Shown: piece after piece, positions 36,019-44,237 of the stretch
Numbering within the stretch: the first letter of the stretch is position 1
How the letters are laid out: each line of letters opens with the position of its first letter
The notes under the pieces: generated by a model
The model's input: only the letters and a program-made list of their open reading frames with translations
What the model was told of the DNA's origin: nothing
Databases searched by the model: none
Assembly (NCBI RefSeq): GCF_027941915.1
Contig: NZ_CP116009.1
Coordinates: 2,976,001-3,040,000 of the forward strand
Direction of reading: 5' to 3'
DNA from: Ramlibacter tataouinensis
GTDB taxonomy: Bacteria; Pseudomonadota; Gammaproteobacteria; Burkholderiales; Burkholderiaceae_C
Length of the DNA stretch: 64,000 bases
Position numbers and translations under genes: made by a program

Positions 36019-36285
36019 ATGGGCTTTCTCATCTGGTTGATCGTGGGTGGTGTCGTGGGCTGGCTGGCCAGCTTGATCATGCGCACCGACGGGCAGCAGG
36101 GCATCCTGCTGAACGTGGTCGTCGGCATCATCGGCGCCTTCCTCGGCGGCTGGATCATCTCGCCGATGGTGGGTGTGGGCACCATCAACGAGGGCATCAG
36201 CATCGGCTCGGTCCTGGTGTCGCTGGTCGGCGCCATCATCCTGCTGGCCATCGTCAACCTGTTCCGCCGCGGCCGCGTGCGCTGA
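36019..36285 (+). CDS. GlsB/YeaQ/YmgE family stress membrane protein
   Basis: Small integral membrane protein of 88 residues. The family, also labelled transglycosylase-associated, is induced by stress in several bacteria, but its biochemical role is unknown. Features are three hydrophobic helices, a start MGFLIWLIVGGVVGWLASLI, the conserved NVVVGIIGAFLGGWIIS and an Arg-rich end (FRRGRVR). A very good ribosome-binding site (AAAGGAG) fixes the ATG at 36019, though the frame is open upstream. It is a single-gene unit, convergent with the M20 hydrolase gene. Confidence 0.9.
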   Translation: MGFLIWLIVGGVVGWLASLIMRTDGQQGILLNVVVGIIGAFLGGWIISPMVGVGTINEGISIGSVLVSLVGAIILLAIVNLFRRGRVR

Positions 36286-36351
36286 GCGCACGCCAGCCGC
36301 TGCGCCACGTCGCAGCCGCCGTCGGACAAGGCCGGGCCGAGCCCGGTCTTG

Positions 36352-37596
36352 TCATTTGGCAAGCAGGTCCAGCAGCGTGCGGGCGATGACCTGGGTGGCG
36401 CGGCGCAGGTCCTCCAGTGCCAGGCGCTCGTCGGCCCGCTTGGCGTTGGACTCGCGCACGCTGCGCGGTCCGGCGCCGTAGATCACGCCGGGGATGCCGG
36501 CTTCGGTGTACAGGCGCACATCGGTGTACAGCGGCGTACCCACCGCGGGCACCGTTTCGCCGAACACCGCCTGGGCGTTGCGCTGCAGCGCCTCCACCAG
36601 CGGCCGGTTGCCCGCCAGCGGCACCATGGCCCGGGCCAGCAGCAGGCGCCGCACCTCCACCCGGATGCCCTTGCCGCCGCGCGGCGGATCGAACGAGCGG
36701 GCGGCCTGCTCGATGGTCGAGCGCAGCGCGGCCTCCACCTCGGCCGGGTCCTCCTCGGGGATCATCCGCCGGTCGAGCTTGAACTGGACCTTGCCCGGCA
36801 CGACGTTGGTGTTGGTGCCGCCGGCGATCCAGCCGACGTTCAGGTAGGGGTGGCTGATGCCGGGCACGTTGGAGCGGACCTGCAGGTACTGCGCGTTCAG
36901 CCGGTACAGCGCCTGCAGGATGTGCACCGCGCCCTGCAGCGCGTCGGTGCCGCTGTCCGGGATGGCGGCGTGGCTCATGTCGCCCTGCACCGTCACTTCC
37001 ATCTGCAGGCAGCCGTTGTGCGCCACCACCACCTCGTAGCTGAAGCCGGCGGCGACCAGCAGGTCCGGGCGCGTGATGCCGTTCCGCAGCAGCCAGCCCG
37101 GCCCCAGCTCGCCGCCGAACTCCTCGTCGTAGGTGAAGTGCAGCTCCACGCTGCCGGCCAGCGGCGCCTGCAGCGACTCCAGCGCTCGCACCGCGAACGT
37201 GAAGCTGGCGAAGTCGCTCTTGCTCACCGCCGCCGCGCGGCCGTACAGGAAGCCGTCCTCGATCTGCGCGCCATACGGGTCGTGCTGCCAGCCGTCGCCG
37301 GGCGGCACCACGTCGCCATGGGCGTTGAGCGCGATGGTGCGGCCCTCGCCGTAGCGGCGCCGCACCACCAGGTTGGTGATCGACTGCAGCCCCCGGGCCT
37401 GCACCTCGGCGGCCGGCACCGGGTGCTTCTCGGCCTCGAAGCCGAAGCCCTGCAGCAGCTCGGCCGTGCGCTCGGCATGCGGCGCGTTGTTGCCGGGCGG
37501 CGTGTCGGTGGGCACGCGCACCAGCTGCTGCAGGAATCGGACTTCTTCGTCGAAGTGGGCGTCGATCCAGGCGTCGAGCTTGTCGTGGTTCGTCAT
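36352..37596 (-). CDS. M20 family metallohydrolase (ArgE/DapE/AllC-like)
   Basis: Zinc-dependent amidohydrolase of 414 residues. The metal-binding pattern is present: NAHGDVVPPGDGW (His and Asp), TYDEEFGGELG (catalytic Glu pair) and the lid-domain DMSHAAIPDSGTDAL. It is the last gene of the leftward gntR-puuE-uraD/allC operon, seven bases after the fusion gene. An attractive but unproven role is hydrolysis of a later ureido intermediate or an N-carbamoyl or N-acyl amino acid. The closest named families (acetylornithine or succinyl-diaminopimelate deacylases) fit length and motifs equally. Confidence 0.85.
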   Translation of the reverse strand: MTNHDKLDAWIDAHFDEEVRFLQQLVRVPTDTPPGNNAPHAERTAELLQGFGFEAEKHPVPAAEVQARGLQSITNLVVRRRYGEGRTIALNAHGDVVPPGDGWQHDPYGAQIEDGFLYGRAAAVSKSDFASFTFAVRALESLQAPLAGSVELHFTYDEEFGGELGPGWLLRNGITRPDLLVAAGFSYEVVVAHNGCLQMEVTVQGDMSHAAIPDSGTDALQGAVHILQALYRLNAQYLQVRSNVPGISHPYLNVGWIAGGTNTNVVPGKVQFKLDRRMIPEEDPAEVEAALRSTIEQAARSFDPPRGGKGIRVEVRRLLLARAMVPLAGNRPLVEALQRNAQAVFGETVPAVGTPLYTDVRLYTEAGIPGVIYGAGPRSVRESNAKRADERLALEDLRRATQVIARTLLDLLAK

Positions 37597-37603
37597 GGCG
37601 TAT

Positions 37604-39391
37604 TCAGGCGGGGCGGGCGAGCCCGTCGAGCAGGTGGTGCAGGGCGCGCACCGCCAGCTCGATGTCGGCGGCGGTGGTGCTCTCCAGCGGGTTGTGGCTG
37701 ATGCCGGCGTTCTGCCCGCGCACGAACAGCATGGCCTGCGGCATCACCTCGTGCAGCTTCATCGCATCGTGGCCGGCGCCGCTGGGCATGCGGTGCAGCG
37801 GAAGGCCCAGCGAGTCGACTGCGCGCTCCCAGCGGGCTTGCCACTGCGGGTGGCTCGGCGCGGCGGCGGCGCGCATGGTCTGCTCGCAGGTGAAGTGCAG
37901 GCCGCGCCGTTCGCAGATCGCCTGCAGTTGCGCCAGCACGTCGGCCACCAGGGCATCGCGCTGCGGATCGTTGGGCGCGCGCAGGTCGAGCGTGAACTGG
38001 CAGCGCCCGGGCACCACGTTGGTGGAGCCGCCCGGCACGGTGAGGATGCCGATGGTGCCGACCGAGTCGCCGTCGCGCGCCGCGCGCTGCTCGACGTACA
38101 GCGCCAGTTCGGCCACGCCGACCGCGGCATCGCGCCGCCGGTCCATCGGCGTGGTGCCGGCGTGGCTGGCCATGCCGGTCACTTCGCACAGGTAGCGCAC
38201 GCCGCCGTTGATCGAGGTGACCACGCCCAGCGGCAGGTTCAGCTCGTTCAGCACCGGCCCCTGCTCGATGTGCACCTCGACGAAGCCCAGGTAGCGCGCC
38301 GGGTCGCGCCGCAGCGCCGCGATCGATTCCAGCGTGGCCGGCAGGCCGGCGCGCTGCATGGCCTCGCGCATGGCGACGCCGTCGGCATCGCGCTGGTCCA
38401 GCCAGGCCGCGTCGAACGCGCCGATCAGCGCACCGGAGCCCAGGAAGGTGGCCTTGTAGCGCTGGCCTTCCTCCTCGGCGAAGGCCACCACCTCGACGTC
38501 GAAGGGCAGCCGGCGCTGCCGGCGCGCGAGTTCGCGCACGCAGGCGATCGGCACGTAGATGCCCAGCCGGCCGTCGTACCGGCCGCCGTTGCGCACGGTG
38601 TCGTAGTGCGAGCCGGTCAGCAGCCGCCGGGCTTCGCCCCCGGCATCCTGGCCGGCCCGGTACAGGCCGACCACGTTGCCCACTGCATCGACCGACACCT
38701 CGTCGAACCCGGCCTCCTGCATGTCCTGCACGATCCTTGCCGCCGCCGCGCGGTGCGCCTCGGTGAGGTAGGTCACGGTGAGCTGACCCTGCTCCTTGAA
38801 GCCGGGATCGCTGAACTGCGCCAGCCGCTCGAGCTGGTCCCACACCTGCTCGCCCTGCACCGGCGTCGCATCGAACTTGTCGTCCAGGCGGATCTCCGCG
38901 ATGCGGTGCACGTTGCGCAGTCCTTCGGCGAGTTCCACTTCCACCGGATTGCCCAGCCGGCGCTCGAAGGTTGCGATGATCTCGGCGCGCGTCAGCCCGG
39001 TGCCGCGCGGCCCGCGCACCGCCAGGATGAAGGGAAAGTCGAATTTCGCGTTGTAGTCGGCATTGAGCTGCTGGATCGTCGCGAATTCCTGCGGCGTGCA
39101 GTCGGCCAGGCCGGCCCTGCCCTGCTCGTTCGTGGATTCGGCCGTCAGCGTCCTGCTCACCATGGCCTTGCCGGCCAGCTCCGGGTGGGCGCGCAGCAGC
39201 GCCAGCTGGCGCTCGGGGCCGGCGTGCTGGACGACCTGCGCCAGCGCGTGCTTGAGGCCGGCCAGCGAGCGGAACGGCCGCTGCGCGACGGCGGCCTGCG
39301 CGATCCACGGCGAGTGCTCGTAGACGCCGTCCAGCAGGCGTGCGGCCTCGTCGGCGGCGGCGGCATTGAGTGTGTCCAGGGTCAGGGGCAT
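37604..39391 (-). CDS. Bifunctional OHCU decarboxylase (UraD) - allantoate amidohydrolase (AllC)
   Basis: A 595-residue fusion of two purine-catabolic enzymes. Residues 1 to about 170 form UraD, which decarboxylates OHCU to S-allantoin: LLDGVYEHSPWIAQAAVAQR, the catalytic His region LLRAHPELAGKAM, and NADYNAKFDFPFILAVRG. Residues from about 180 to 595 form the M20-type allantoate amidohydrolase: LLTGSHYDTVRNGGRYDG, VVAFAEEEGQRYKATFLGS, VEVHIEQGPVLN and MPSGAGHDAMKLHEVMPQAM. The two enzymes flank allantoinase in the pathway, whose gene lies four bases upstream. Both halves look intact. Confidence 0.93.
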   Translation of the reverse strand: MPLTLDTLNAAAADEAARLLDGVYEHSPWIAQAAVAQRPFRSLAGLKHALAQVVQHAGPERQLALLRAHPELAGKAMVSRTLTAESTNEQGRAGLADCTPQEFATIQQLNADYNAKFDFPFILAVRGPRGTGLTRAEIIATFERRLGNPVEVELAEGLRNVHRIAEIRLDDKFDATPVQGEQVWDQLERLAQFSDPGFKEQGQLTVTYLTEAHRAAAARIVQDMQEAGFDEVSVDAVGNVVGLYRAGQDAGGEARRLLTGSHYDTVRNGGRYDGRLGIYVPIACVRELARRQRRLPFDVEVVAFAEEEGQRYKATFLGSGALIGAFDAAWLDQRDADGVAMREAMQRAGLPATLESIAALRRDPARYLGFVEVHIEQGPVLNELNLPLGVVTSINGGVRYLCEVTGMASHAGTTPMDRRRDAAVGVAELALYVEQRAARDGDSVGTIGILTVPGGSTNVVPGRCQFTLDLRAPNDPQRDALVADVLAQLQAICERRGLHFTCEQTMRAAAAPSHPQWQARWERAVDSLGLPLHRMPSGAGHDAMKLHEVMPQAMLFVRGQNAGISHNPLESTTAADIELAVRALHHLLDGLARPA

Positions 39392-39395
39392 GGGT

Positions 39396-40373
39396 TCAAC
39401 CGGGGAAGGGGTGGGTCTGCTTCCAGTGGCGGGCCAGGTCGATGCGGCGGCACACCCACACGTGCTGGTGCCGCTCGATGTGGTCCAGGAATTTCTGCAG
39501 CGCGACGATGCGGCCGGGCCGGCCGAGCAGGCGGCAGTGCATGCCCACGCTCATCATCTTGGGCCGGTCCAGTCCGTTCGGGTCGCCCTCGGCGTAGAGC
39601 GCGTCGAAGCTGTCGCGCAGGTAGGTGAAGAAGTCCTCGGCCTGGGCGAAGCCTTGCGGCAGCGAAAAGCGCATGTCGTTGGTGTCCAGCGTGTAGGGCA
39701 CCACCAGGTGCGGCACCACCCGGCCGTCGGAGCGGCCGACCTTCATCCAGAACGGCAGGTCGTCGCCGTAGTAGTCGCTGTCGTACTCGAAGCCGCCGTC
39801 GTCGGCCACCAGCCGGCGGGTGTTGGGGCTGTCGCGGCCGGTGTACCAGCCGGCGCCGTGGATCGCGCCGGGGCTGCCGTGGCGCACGCCGGTCAGCCGC
39901 TCGATGGCGCCGATCGCCAGCTGCATGTGCTCGCGCTCGAATTCGGGGTCGGCGTCCTGGTAGTGGATCCAGCGCCAGCCGTGGCTGGCGATCTCGTGGC
40001 CCAGCTCGACGAAGGCGGCCGTCACCTCCGGGTGCCGGTGCAGCGCCATCCCGACGCCGAACACCGTCAGCGGCAAGCCGCGCCGTTCGAACTCGCGCAG
40101 GATGCGCCACACGCCGGCGCGCGAGCCGTACTCGTAGATGCCTTCCATGCTCAGGTGCCGCGCCGGGTAGCTGGCGGGGTTGAACATCTCGGAGAGGAAC
40201 TGCTCGGAGCCGGCGTCGCCGTGCAGCACCGCGTTCTCGCCGCCTTCCTCGTAGTTCAGGACGAATTGCACCGCGATGCGGGCCTGGCCCGGCCACCGGG
40301 CGTGCGGCGGGTTGCGGCCGTAGCCGGCCAGGTCGCGCGGGTAGGCGGCGGTGCAGTCGTAGATGTCGCTCAC
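39396..40373 (-). CDS. puuE: Allantoinase PuuE (polysaccharide deacetylase fold)
   Basis: Converts allantoin to allantoate. The 325-residue protein belongs to the PuuE type, which uses a polysaccharide-deacetylase-like fold and is unrelated to metal-dependent AllB. Markers are YDCTAAYPRDLAGYGRNPPH at the start, LNYEEGGENAVLHGD, MEGIYEYGSRAGVWRIL, LGHEIASHGWRWIHYQD and IHGAGWYTGRDSPNTR. Length is typical. It sits between the GntR regulator (29 bases upstream) and the UraD-AllC fusion, consistent with one operon. Confidence 0.94.
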   Translation of the reverse strand: MSDIYDCTAAYPRDLAGYGRNPPHARWPGQARIAVQFVLNYEEGGENAVLHGDAGSEQFLSEMFNPASYPARHLSMEGIYEYGSRAGVWRILREFERRGLPLTVFGVGMALHRHPEVTAAFVELGHEIASHGWRWIHYQDADPEFEREHMQLAIGAIERLTGVRHGSPGAIHGAGWYTGRDSPNTRRLVADDGGFEYDSDYYGDDLPFWMKVGRSDGRVVPHLVVPYTLDTNDMRFSLPQGFAQAEDFFTYLRDSFDALYAEGDPNGLDRPKMMSVGMHCRLLGRPGRIVALQKFLDHIERHQHVWVCRRIDLARHWKQTHPFPG

Positions 40374-40402
40374 GTCGGTGTCCTTGCGGGGTGCTCAGCT
40401 TC

Positions 40403-41083
40403 TCAGGCGGCGGCCAGCGCCTGCGCGATGTCGTGGCCGGGCAGCGGCCGGTCGAAGGCCAGGCTGGCCTCGACGTTGTCCAGGTGCTGCTGCATCAGCA
40501 GCACCGCCCGGGCTTCGTCATGCGCCGCCAGCGCGCGCACGATCTGCACGTGTTCCTGCTGCGAGTGGCGGGCGGCGCCGGCGCGCTGGTACATCAGGGT
40601 GATCAGCGAGCTGCGCGAGATCAGGTCGCGCAGCAGCTGCGCCAGCACCTCGTTGCCCATCAGCTCGGCGATGCGCACGTGGAACTCGCCCAGCAGGCCG
40701 ATGCCGGCGGCCGTGTCGTCGCCCTCCAGCGCGGCCTTCTCGCGGGCGATGTGCTCGCGCAGCGCGCGCAACTGCGCCGGCGTCGCCTGGCGCGCGAAGG
40801 CACGGGTCATCTCCAGCTCCAGCATGCGGCGCACGGCGAACACCTGCCGCGCTTCCTCCACCGTGGGCGCCGCCACGAAGGCGCCGCGCGCCGGCTCCAG
40901 CCGCACCAGCCGGCGCTGGGCCAGCTGGTGCAGCGCCTGCCGCACCAGCGTGCGCGAGACCCCGAAGTGGTCGGCCAGCTTCTGCTCGGCCAGCTTGGTG
41001 CCCGGCTGCAGCCGGTGCCCGGCTATGGCCTGGGTCAGCGCGCGTGCGATGAGGCTGGTCGTCGAGGTCTGCACAGCCGGCAT
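40403..41083 (-). CDS. GntR family (FadR-type) transcriptional regulator
   Basis: The 226-residue regulator has a winged helix near residues 10-75 (LAEQKLADHFGVSRTLVRQA, then LHQLAQRRLVRLEPARGAFV) and a C-terminal all-helical FCD ligand-binding domain (RRMLELEMTRAFARQATPAQ, GEFHVRIAELMGNEVLAQLL with possible metal-site His). It heads the purine operon puuE-uraD/allC-M20 and is divergent from uraH. A perfect palindrome between the two genes is the likely operator, so it probably represses both directions until an intermediate such as allantoin or urate binds; the ligand is inferred. Confidence 0.93.
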   Translation of the reverse strand: MPAVQTSTTSLIARALTQAIAGHRLQPGTKLAEQKLADHFGVSRTLVRQALHQLAQRRLVRLEPARGAFVAAPTVEEARQVFAVRRMLELEMTRAFARQATPAQLRALREHIAREKAALEGDDTAAGIGLLGEFHVRIAELMGNEVLAQLLRDLISRSSLITLMYQRAGAARHSQQEHVQIVRALAAHDEARAVLLMQQHLDNVEASLAFDRPLPGHDIAQALAAA

Positions 41084-41101
41084 GATAGTGGTGTCCACGA
41101 A

Positions 41102-41113
41102 AGTGTATACACT
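41102..41113. promoter_or_regulatory. Palindromic operator, probable GntR binding site
   Basis: AGTGTATACACT is a perfect 12-bp palindrome located 19 bases from the gntR start and 24 bases from the uraH start. GntR/FadR-type regulators commonly bind short TNGTNNNACNA-type palindromes; TGTATACA fits that shape. Placed here, one bound dimer could control both divergent transcripts. Confidence 0.7.
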
Positions 41114-41137
41114 TCGCTCGACCATCAGGAGCTGAAC

Positions 41138-41491
41138 ATGGGCCTGAGCACCCACGTGCTGGACACGATGCATGGAACGCCGGCCGGCGGCATGGCGGTG
41201 GCGCTGTTCACCACCCAGGCCGGCCAGTCCGCGCTGGTGCGCCGCTTCACGCTGAATGCCGACGGGCGCAACCCCGACGGGCCGCTGTACCGCAACGAGG
41301 ACCTGCGGGCCGGCACCTACCGGCTGGTGTTCGACGTGGCCGGCTACTTCCGCTCGCGCGGTGTCGCGCTGCCGGATCCGCCCTTCCTCGACCAGGTCGC
41401 CATCGATTTCGGCATCGCCCGGCCGAACGAGCACTATCACGTGCCGCTGCTGGTCAGCCCCTGGAGCTATTCGACGTACCGGGGGTCATGA
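41138..41491 (+). CDS. uraH: 5-hydroxyisourate hydrolase (transthyretin-like)
   Basis: Hydrolyses 5-hydroxyisourate to OHCU, the step between urate oxidation and UraD. The 117-residue product has the family hallmarks: GLSTHVLDTMHGTPAGGMAV with the catalytic His near the start, RFTLNADGRNPDGPL, and the C-terminal signature SPWSYSTYRGS. AGGAG precedes the ATG at 41138. It is separated from the next rightward purine gene (xdhC) by a leftward lipoprotein gene. Confidence 0.96.
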   Translation: MGLSTHVLDTMHGTPAGGMAVALFTTQAGQSALVRRFTLNADGRNPDGPLYRNEDLRAGTYRLVFDVAGYFRSRGVALPDPPFLDQVAIDFGIARPNEHYHVPLLVSPWSYSTYRGS

Positions 41492-41505
41492 AGTCCCCCG
41501 TCGCC

Positions 41506-42018
41506 TCAGTCCTGTCCCTCGGTCAGGGTGTCGAGCTGGAAGCGGCCGCTCTTGTGCCACAGCCAGGTGTCGGTGTAGACCACCTTGCCCATGCGGGCGG
41601 GCACGGGGTAGGGCGCGGCGGCGCGCACCATGCGCTCGATCTCGGCGATCACCTCGGGGGCGTGGCGCGGTGCGCGCATCCAGCTCACGTCGCGCACCTC
41701 ACCCTTGCCGTCCACCTCGACCTGGATCACGCCGATGGCATACAGCAGCGGCGGCATGCGGCCCTTGTAGATGCGATCGCGGTGCAGCGTGTACAGGTGG
41801 CCGGCGGCATCGCGCCGGTAGGCGCGCGGCGTGCTGGCGGAAGAAACCGCTCTAGGGGCCGGCTCCACCACCGGCGGCGGTTCGGCGGGTGGCGGGATCA
41901 CCACGACCGGCGGCTCGGGCTCGGGCGGCGGCAGGGGCGTGGAAGTGCAGGCGGCGAGCAGGGCGGCGGTGCCGCCGGCCACCAGCCAGCCGGCACCGCG
42001 CAACGACAACTTCTTCAT
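41506..42018 (-). CDS. Lipoprotein with TonB-like C-terminal domain
   Basis: The 170-residue product has a lipoprotein signal peptide (lipobox LLAAC at residues 20-24), a Pro/Glu/Val-rich periplasmic spacer (about 30-60), and a C-terminal domain whose VIQVEVDGKGEVRDVSWMRA, then MVRAAAPYPVPARM, resembles the TonB C-terminal fold. Similar energy-transducer-like lipoproteins are common in betaproteobacteria with unknown partners. It is convergent with uraH (14-base gap) and divergent from xdhC, so it interrupts the purine cluster without an evident role in it. Confidence 0.78.
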   Translation of the reverse strand: MKKLSLRGAGWLVAGGTAALLAACTSTPLPPPEPEPPVVVIPPPAEPPPVVEPAPRAVSSASTPRAYRRDAAGHLYTLHRDRIYKGRMPPLLYAIGVIQVEVDGKGEVRDVSWMRAPRHAPEVIAEIERMVRAAAPYPVPARMGKVVYTDTWLWHKSGRFQLDTLTEGQD

Positions 42019-42167
42019 CTTCTCTCCTCGGGCTCGGCAGGCCGGGCCTGCCGGGCGCGATCATCCGTGCTGCTGAGCCAGCCCGCCAGCGTGAAATTCC
42101 TTACGTTGTTTCTTACCGCTGTGTTCGCCTGTTGCCCACCGACACAGACAAGCGGGGCGCAGGTGTG

Positions 42168-42971
42168 ATGGACGCCTTTGCCGAACTCGCCGCGCAGGGC
42201 CGCGCCGTGCTGGTCACGGTGGCATCGGTCGAGGGCTCGGGCCCGCGCGAGCCGGGCGCCTGGATGCTGGTGCTGCCGCAGGGCGAAGCCGGCACCATCG
42301 GCGGCGGCCGGCTGGAATTCGATGCAATCGCGCTGGCGCGCGAGATCCTCCGTGGCCGTGCGGCGGCGCCGCACCGGCAGCGCTACGCGCTGGGCCCCAG
42401 CCTGGGCCAGTGCTGCGGCGGCGTGGTGCAACTCGACTTCGAGGCTGTCGCCGCGTCCGACGCGCCGGCCCTGCAGCGGCGGCTGGCGCGTCCGCTCACC
42501 CCGGTGGCGCTGTTCGGGGGCGGCCACGTCGGCAGCGCGATCGCACGCCTGTTCGAAGGCCTGCCGCTGCAGCTCACCTGGATCGACAGCCGCGACGGCG
42601 TGTTCCCCGCGCAGCTGCCCGCCAACGTGCAGTGCGAGCACTCCGACCCGGTCCAGCGCGCGGTGCCGCTGCTGACCCCCGGCAGCCTGGTGCTGATCAT
42701 GAGCTTCAGCCACGCCGAGGACCTGGACATCCTGGCGGCCTGCCTGCAGCGCCGCCGCGAACGCGCCGACCTGCCCTTCATCGGCCTGATCGGCAGCAAG
42801 ACCAAGTGGGCGACCTTCCGCCACCGGCTGGAGCACCGCGGCTTCGGCGCGGCCGAACTGGCCGCTGTGCACTGCCCGATCGGCATCGCGGGCATCGCCG
42901 GCAAGCAGCCGGCGGTGATCGCGGTGGCGGCGGTCGCCCAACTCCTGCAAGCGGCGTCCGCGCCCGCCTGA
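42168..42971 (+). CDS. xdhC: Xanthine dehydrogenase accessory protein XdhC
   Basis: XdhC binds molybdenum cofactor, recruits its sulfuration and inserts it into XdhB. The 267-residue product has an N-terminal XdhC/CoxI domain (VLVTVASVEGSGPREPGAWM, then GTIGGGRLEFDAI), the cysteine motif SLGQCCGGVVQLDFE (about residues 83-97), and a Rossmann-like C-terminal domain (VALFGGGHVGSAIARLFEG, FIGLIGSKTKWATFRHRL, CPIGIAGIAGKQPAVIAV). It lies about 19 kb from xdhB, which is unusual, since xdhABC are often contiguous. puuD follows 14 bases later. Confidence 0.95.
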   Translation: MDAFAELAAQGRAVLVTVASVEGSGPREPGAWMLVLPQGEAGTIGGGRLEFDAIALAREILRGRAAAPHRQRYALGPSLGQCCGGVVQLDFEAVAASDAPALQRRLARPLTPVALFGGGHVGSAIARLFEGLPLQLTWIDSRDGVFPAQLPANVQCEHSDPVQRAVPLLTPGSLVLIMSFSHAEDLDILAACLQRRRERADLPFIGLIGSKTKWATFRHRLEHRGFGAAELAAVHCPIGIAGIAGKQPAVIAVAAVAQLLQAASAPA

Positions 42972-42985
42972 ACGCATCGACCCCC

Positions 42986-44194
42986 ATGGAAAGCTACCTG
43001 CTCGACTGGTCCAACCTGCTGCTGCGCTGGCTGCACGTCATCACCGCCATCGCCTGGATCGGGTCTTCCTTCTATTTCGTGTTCCTCGACTCCAGCCTCA
43101 CGCCGCCGCAGGACGAGGACCTCAAGCGCCAGGGCGTGTCGGGCGAGATGTGGGCGGTGCACGGCGGCGGCTTCTACCACCCGGTGAAGTTCGCGGTCTC
43201 GCCGCCGCAGTTGCCGGCCCACCTGCACTGGTTCTACTGGGAGGCCTACACCACCTGGCTGTCGGGCTTCGCGCTGTTTGCGGTGTCCTACCTGTGGAAC
43301 GCCAGCAGCTACCTGATCGACCCGGCGCGCAGCAGCTGGTCGCCGTCGCTGGCCGGCGCGGTGGCGATCGGCTTCCTGGTGGTGTTCTGGCTGGCCTACG
43401 ACGCCATCTGCCGCGTGTTCGGCAGCCGGCCGAACGGCGACCGCATCGTCGGCGCGGCGGTGGCGGTGCTGGTGGCGCTGGCGTCCTGGCTGGCCTGCCA
43501 CTGGTTCCCGGGGCGCGCCGCCTTCCTCCTGGTGGGCGCCATGATCGCCACCGCCATGAGCGCCAACGTGCTGTTCTGGATCATCCCCGGCCAGCGCAAG
43601 ATGGTCGCCTCGATCCGCGCCGGCCAGCCGGTGGACCCGATCCACGGCATCCGCGGCAAGCAGCGCAGCGTGCACAACACCTACTTCACGCTGCCGGTGC
43701 TGCTGGCCATGCTGTCCAACCACTACAGCTTCCTGTGGGACCACCCGCGCAACTGGCTGGTGCTGGTGCTGCTGATGGCCGCCGGCGCCGCCATCCGCCA
43801 GTTCTTCGTGCTGCGCCACGGCTGGAAGCTCGGGCGCAACCGCCATCCGCTGCCCTATGCGCTGGTGGGCGTCGCCCTGATCGCCGCCACCGCGGCCTGG
43901 ATGGCGCCGGCCGCGGACCGCAGCGCGGCGGCCGCGCCGGCCTTGCCGGAGAAGGTCGGCTACGCGCAGATCCAGCCCGTGCTGGCGCAGCGCTGCTACC
44001 TGTGCCATGGCGAGCAGGTGCAGATGAAGAGCGTGCGGCTGGATTCGCCCGAGGCGCTGCGGCAGCACGCCGCCGCCGTCCAGCAGCAGGCGGTGGAGGC
44101 CAAGCTGATGCCGCTGAACAACGCGACCGGCATGACCGACGCCGAGCGCGCGCTGCTCGGCCGCTGGTTCCAGCAGGGCGCCCGGGTGGAGTGA
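42986..44194 (+). CDS. puuD: Membrane urate hydroxylase PuuD with cytochrome c domain
   Basis: PuuD oxidises urate to 5-hydroxyisourate and passes electrons to its own cytochrome c instead of making hydrogen peroxide. The 402-residue protein has an N-terminal urate-oxidase domain (DUF989) with about eight membrane helices, including WLHVITAIAWIGSSFYFVFL, FHHPVKF-like FYHPVKFAVSP, and NTYFTLPVLLAMLSNHYSFL. A C-terminal c-type heme domain carries the CYLCH motif (about 337-341) and an axial-Met region (KLMPLNNATGMT). No soluble urate oxidase is visible, so PuuD is the likely route here. Confidence 0.95.
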   Translation: MESYLLDWSNLLLRWLHVITAIAWIGSSFYFVFLDSSLTPPQDEDLKRQGVSGEMWAVHGGGFYHPVKFAVSPPQLPAHLHWFYWEAYTTWLSGFALFAVSYLWNASSYLIDPARSSWSPSLAGAVAIGFLVVFWLAYDAICRVFGSRPNGDRIVGAAVAVLVALASWLACHWFPGRAAFLLVGAMIATAMSANVLFWIIPGQRKMVASIRAGQPVDPIHGIRGKQRSVHNTYFTLPVLLAMLSNHYSFLWDHPRNWLVLVLLMAAGAAIRQFFVLRHGWKLGRNRHPLPYALVGVALIAATAAWMAPAADRSAAAAPALPEKVGYAQIQPVLAQRCYLCHGEQVQMKSVRLDSPEALRQHAAAVQQQAVEAKLMPLNNATGMTDAERALLGRWFQQGARVE

Positions 44195-44237
44195 CGCGGG
44201 CGTGAGCGGGCCTGGCCGGGCGGCACAATCGTCCGCT

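Noticed and set aside
36352-37596. Assigning the second M20 hydrolase as ureidoglycolate amidohydrolase
   Set aside because: The operon position is suggestive, but sequence motifs do not distinguish it from ArgE/DapE-type deacylases, so only the family is given.
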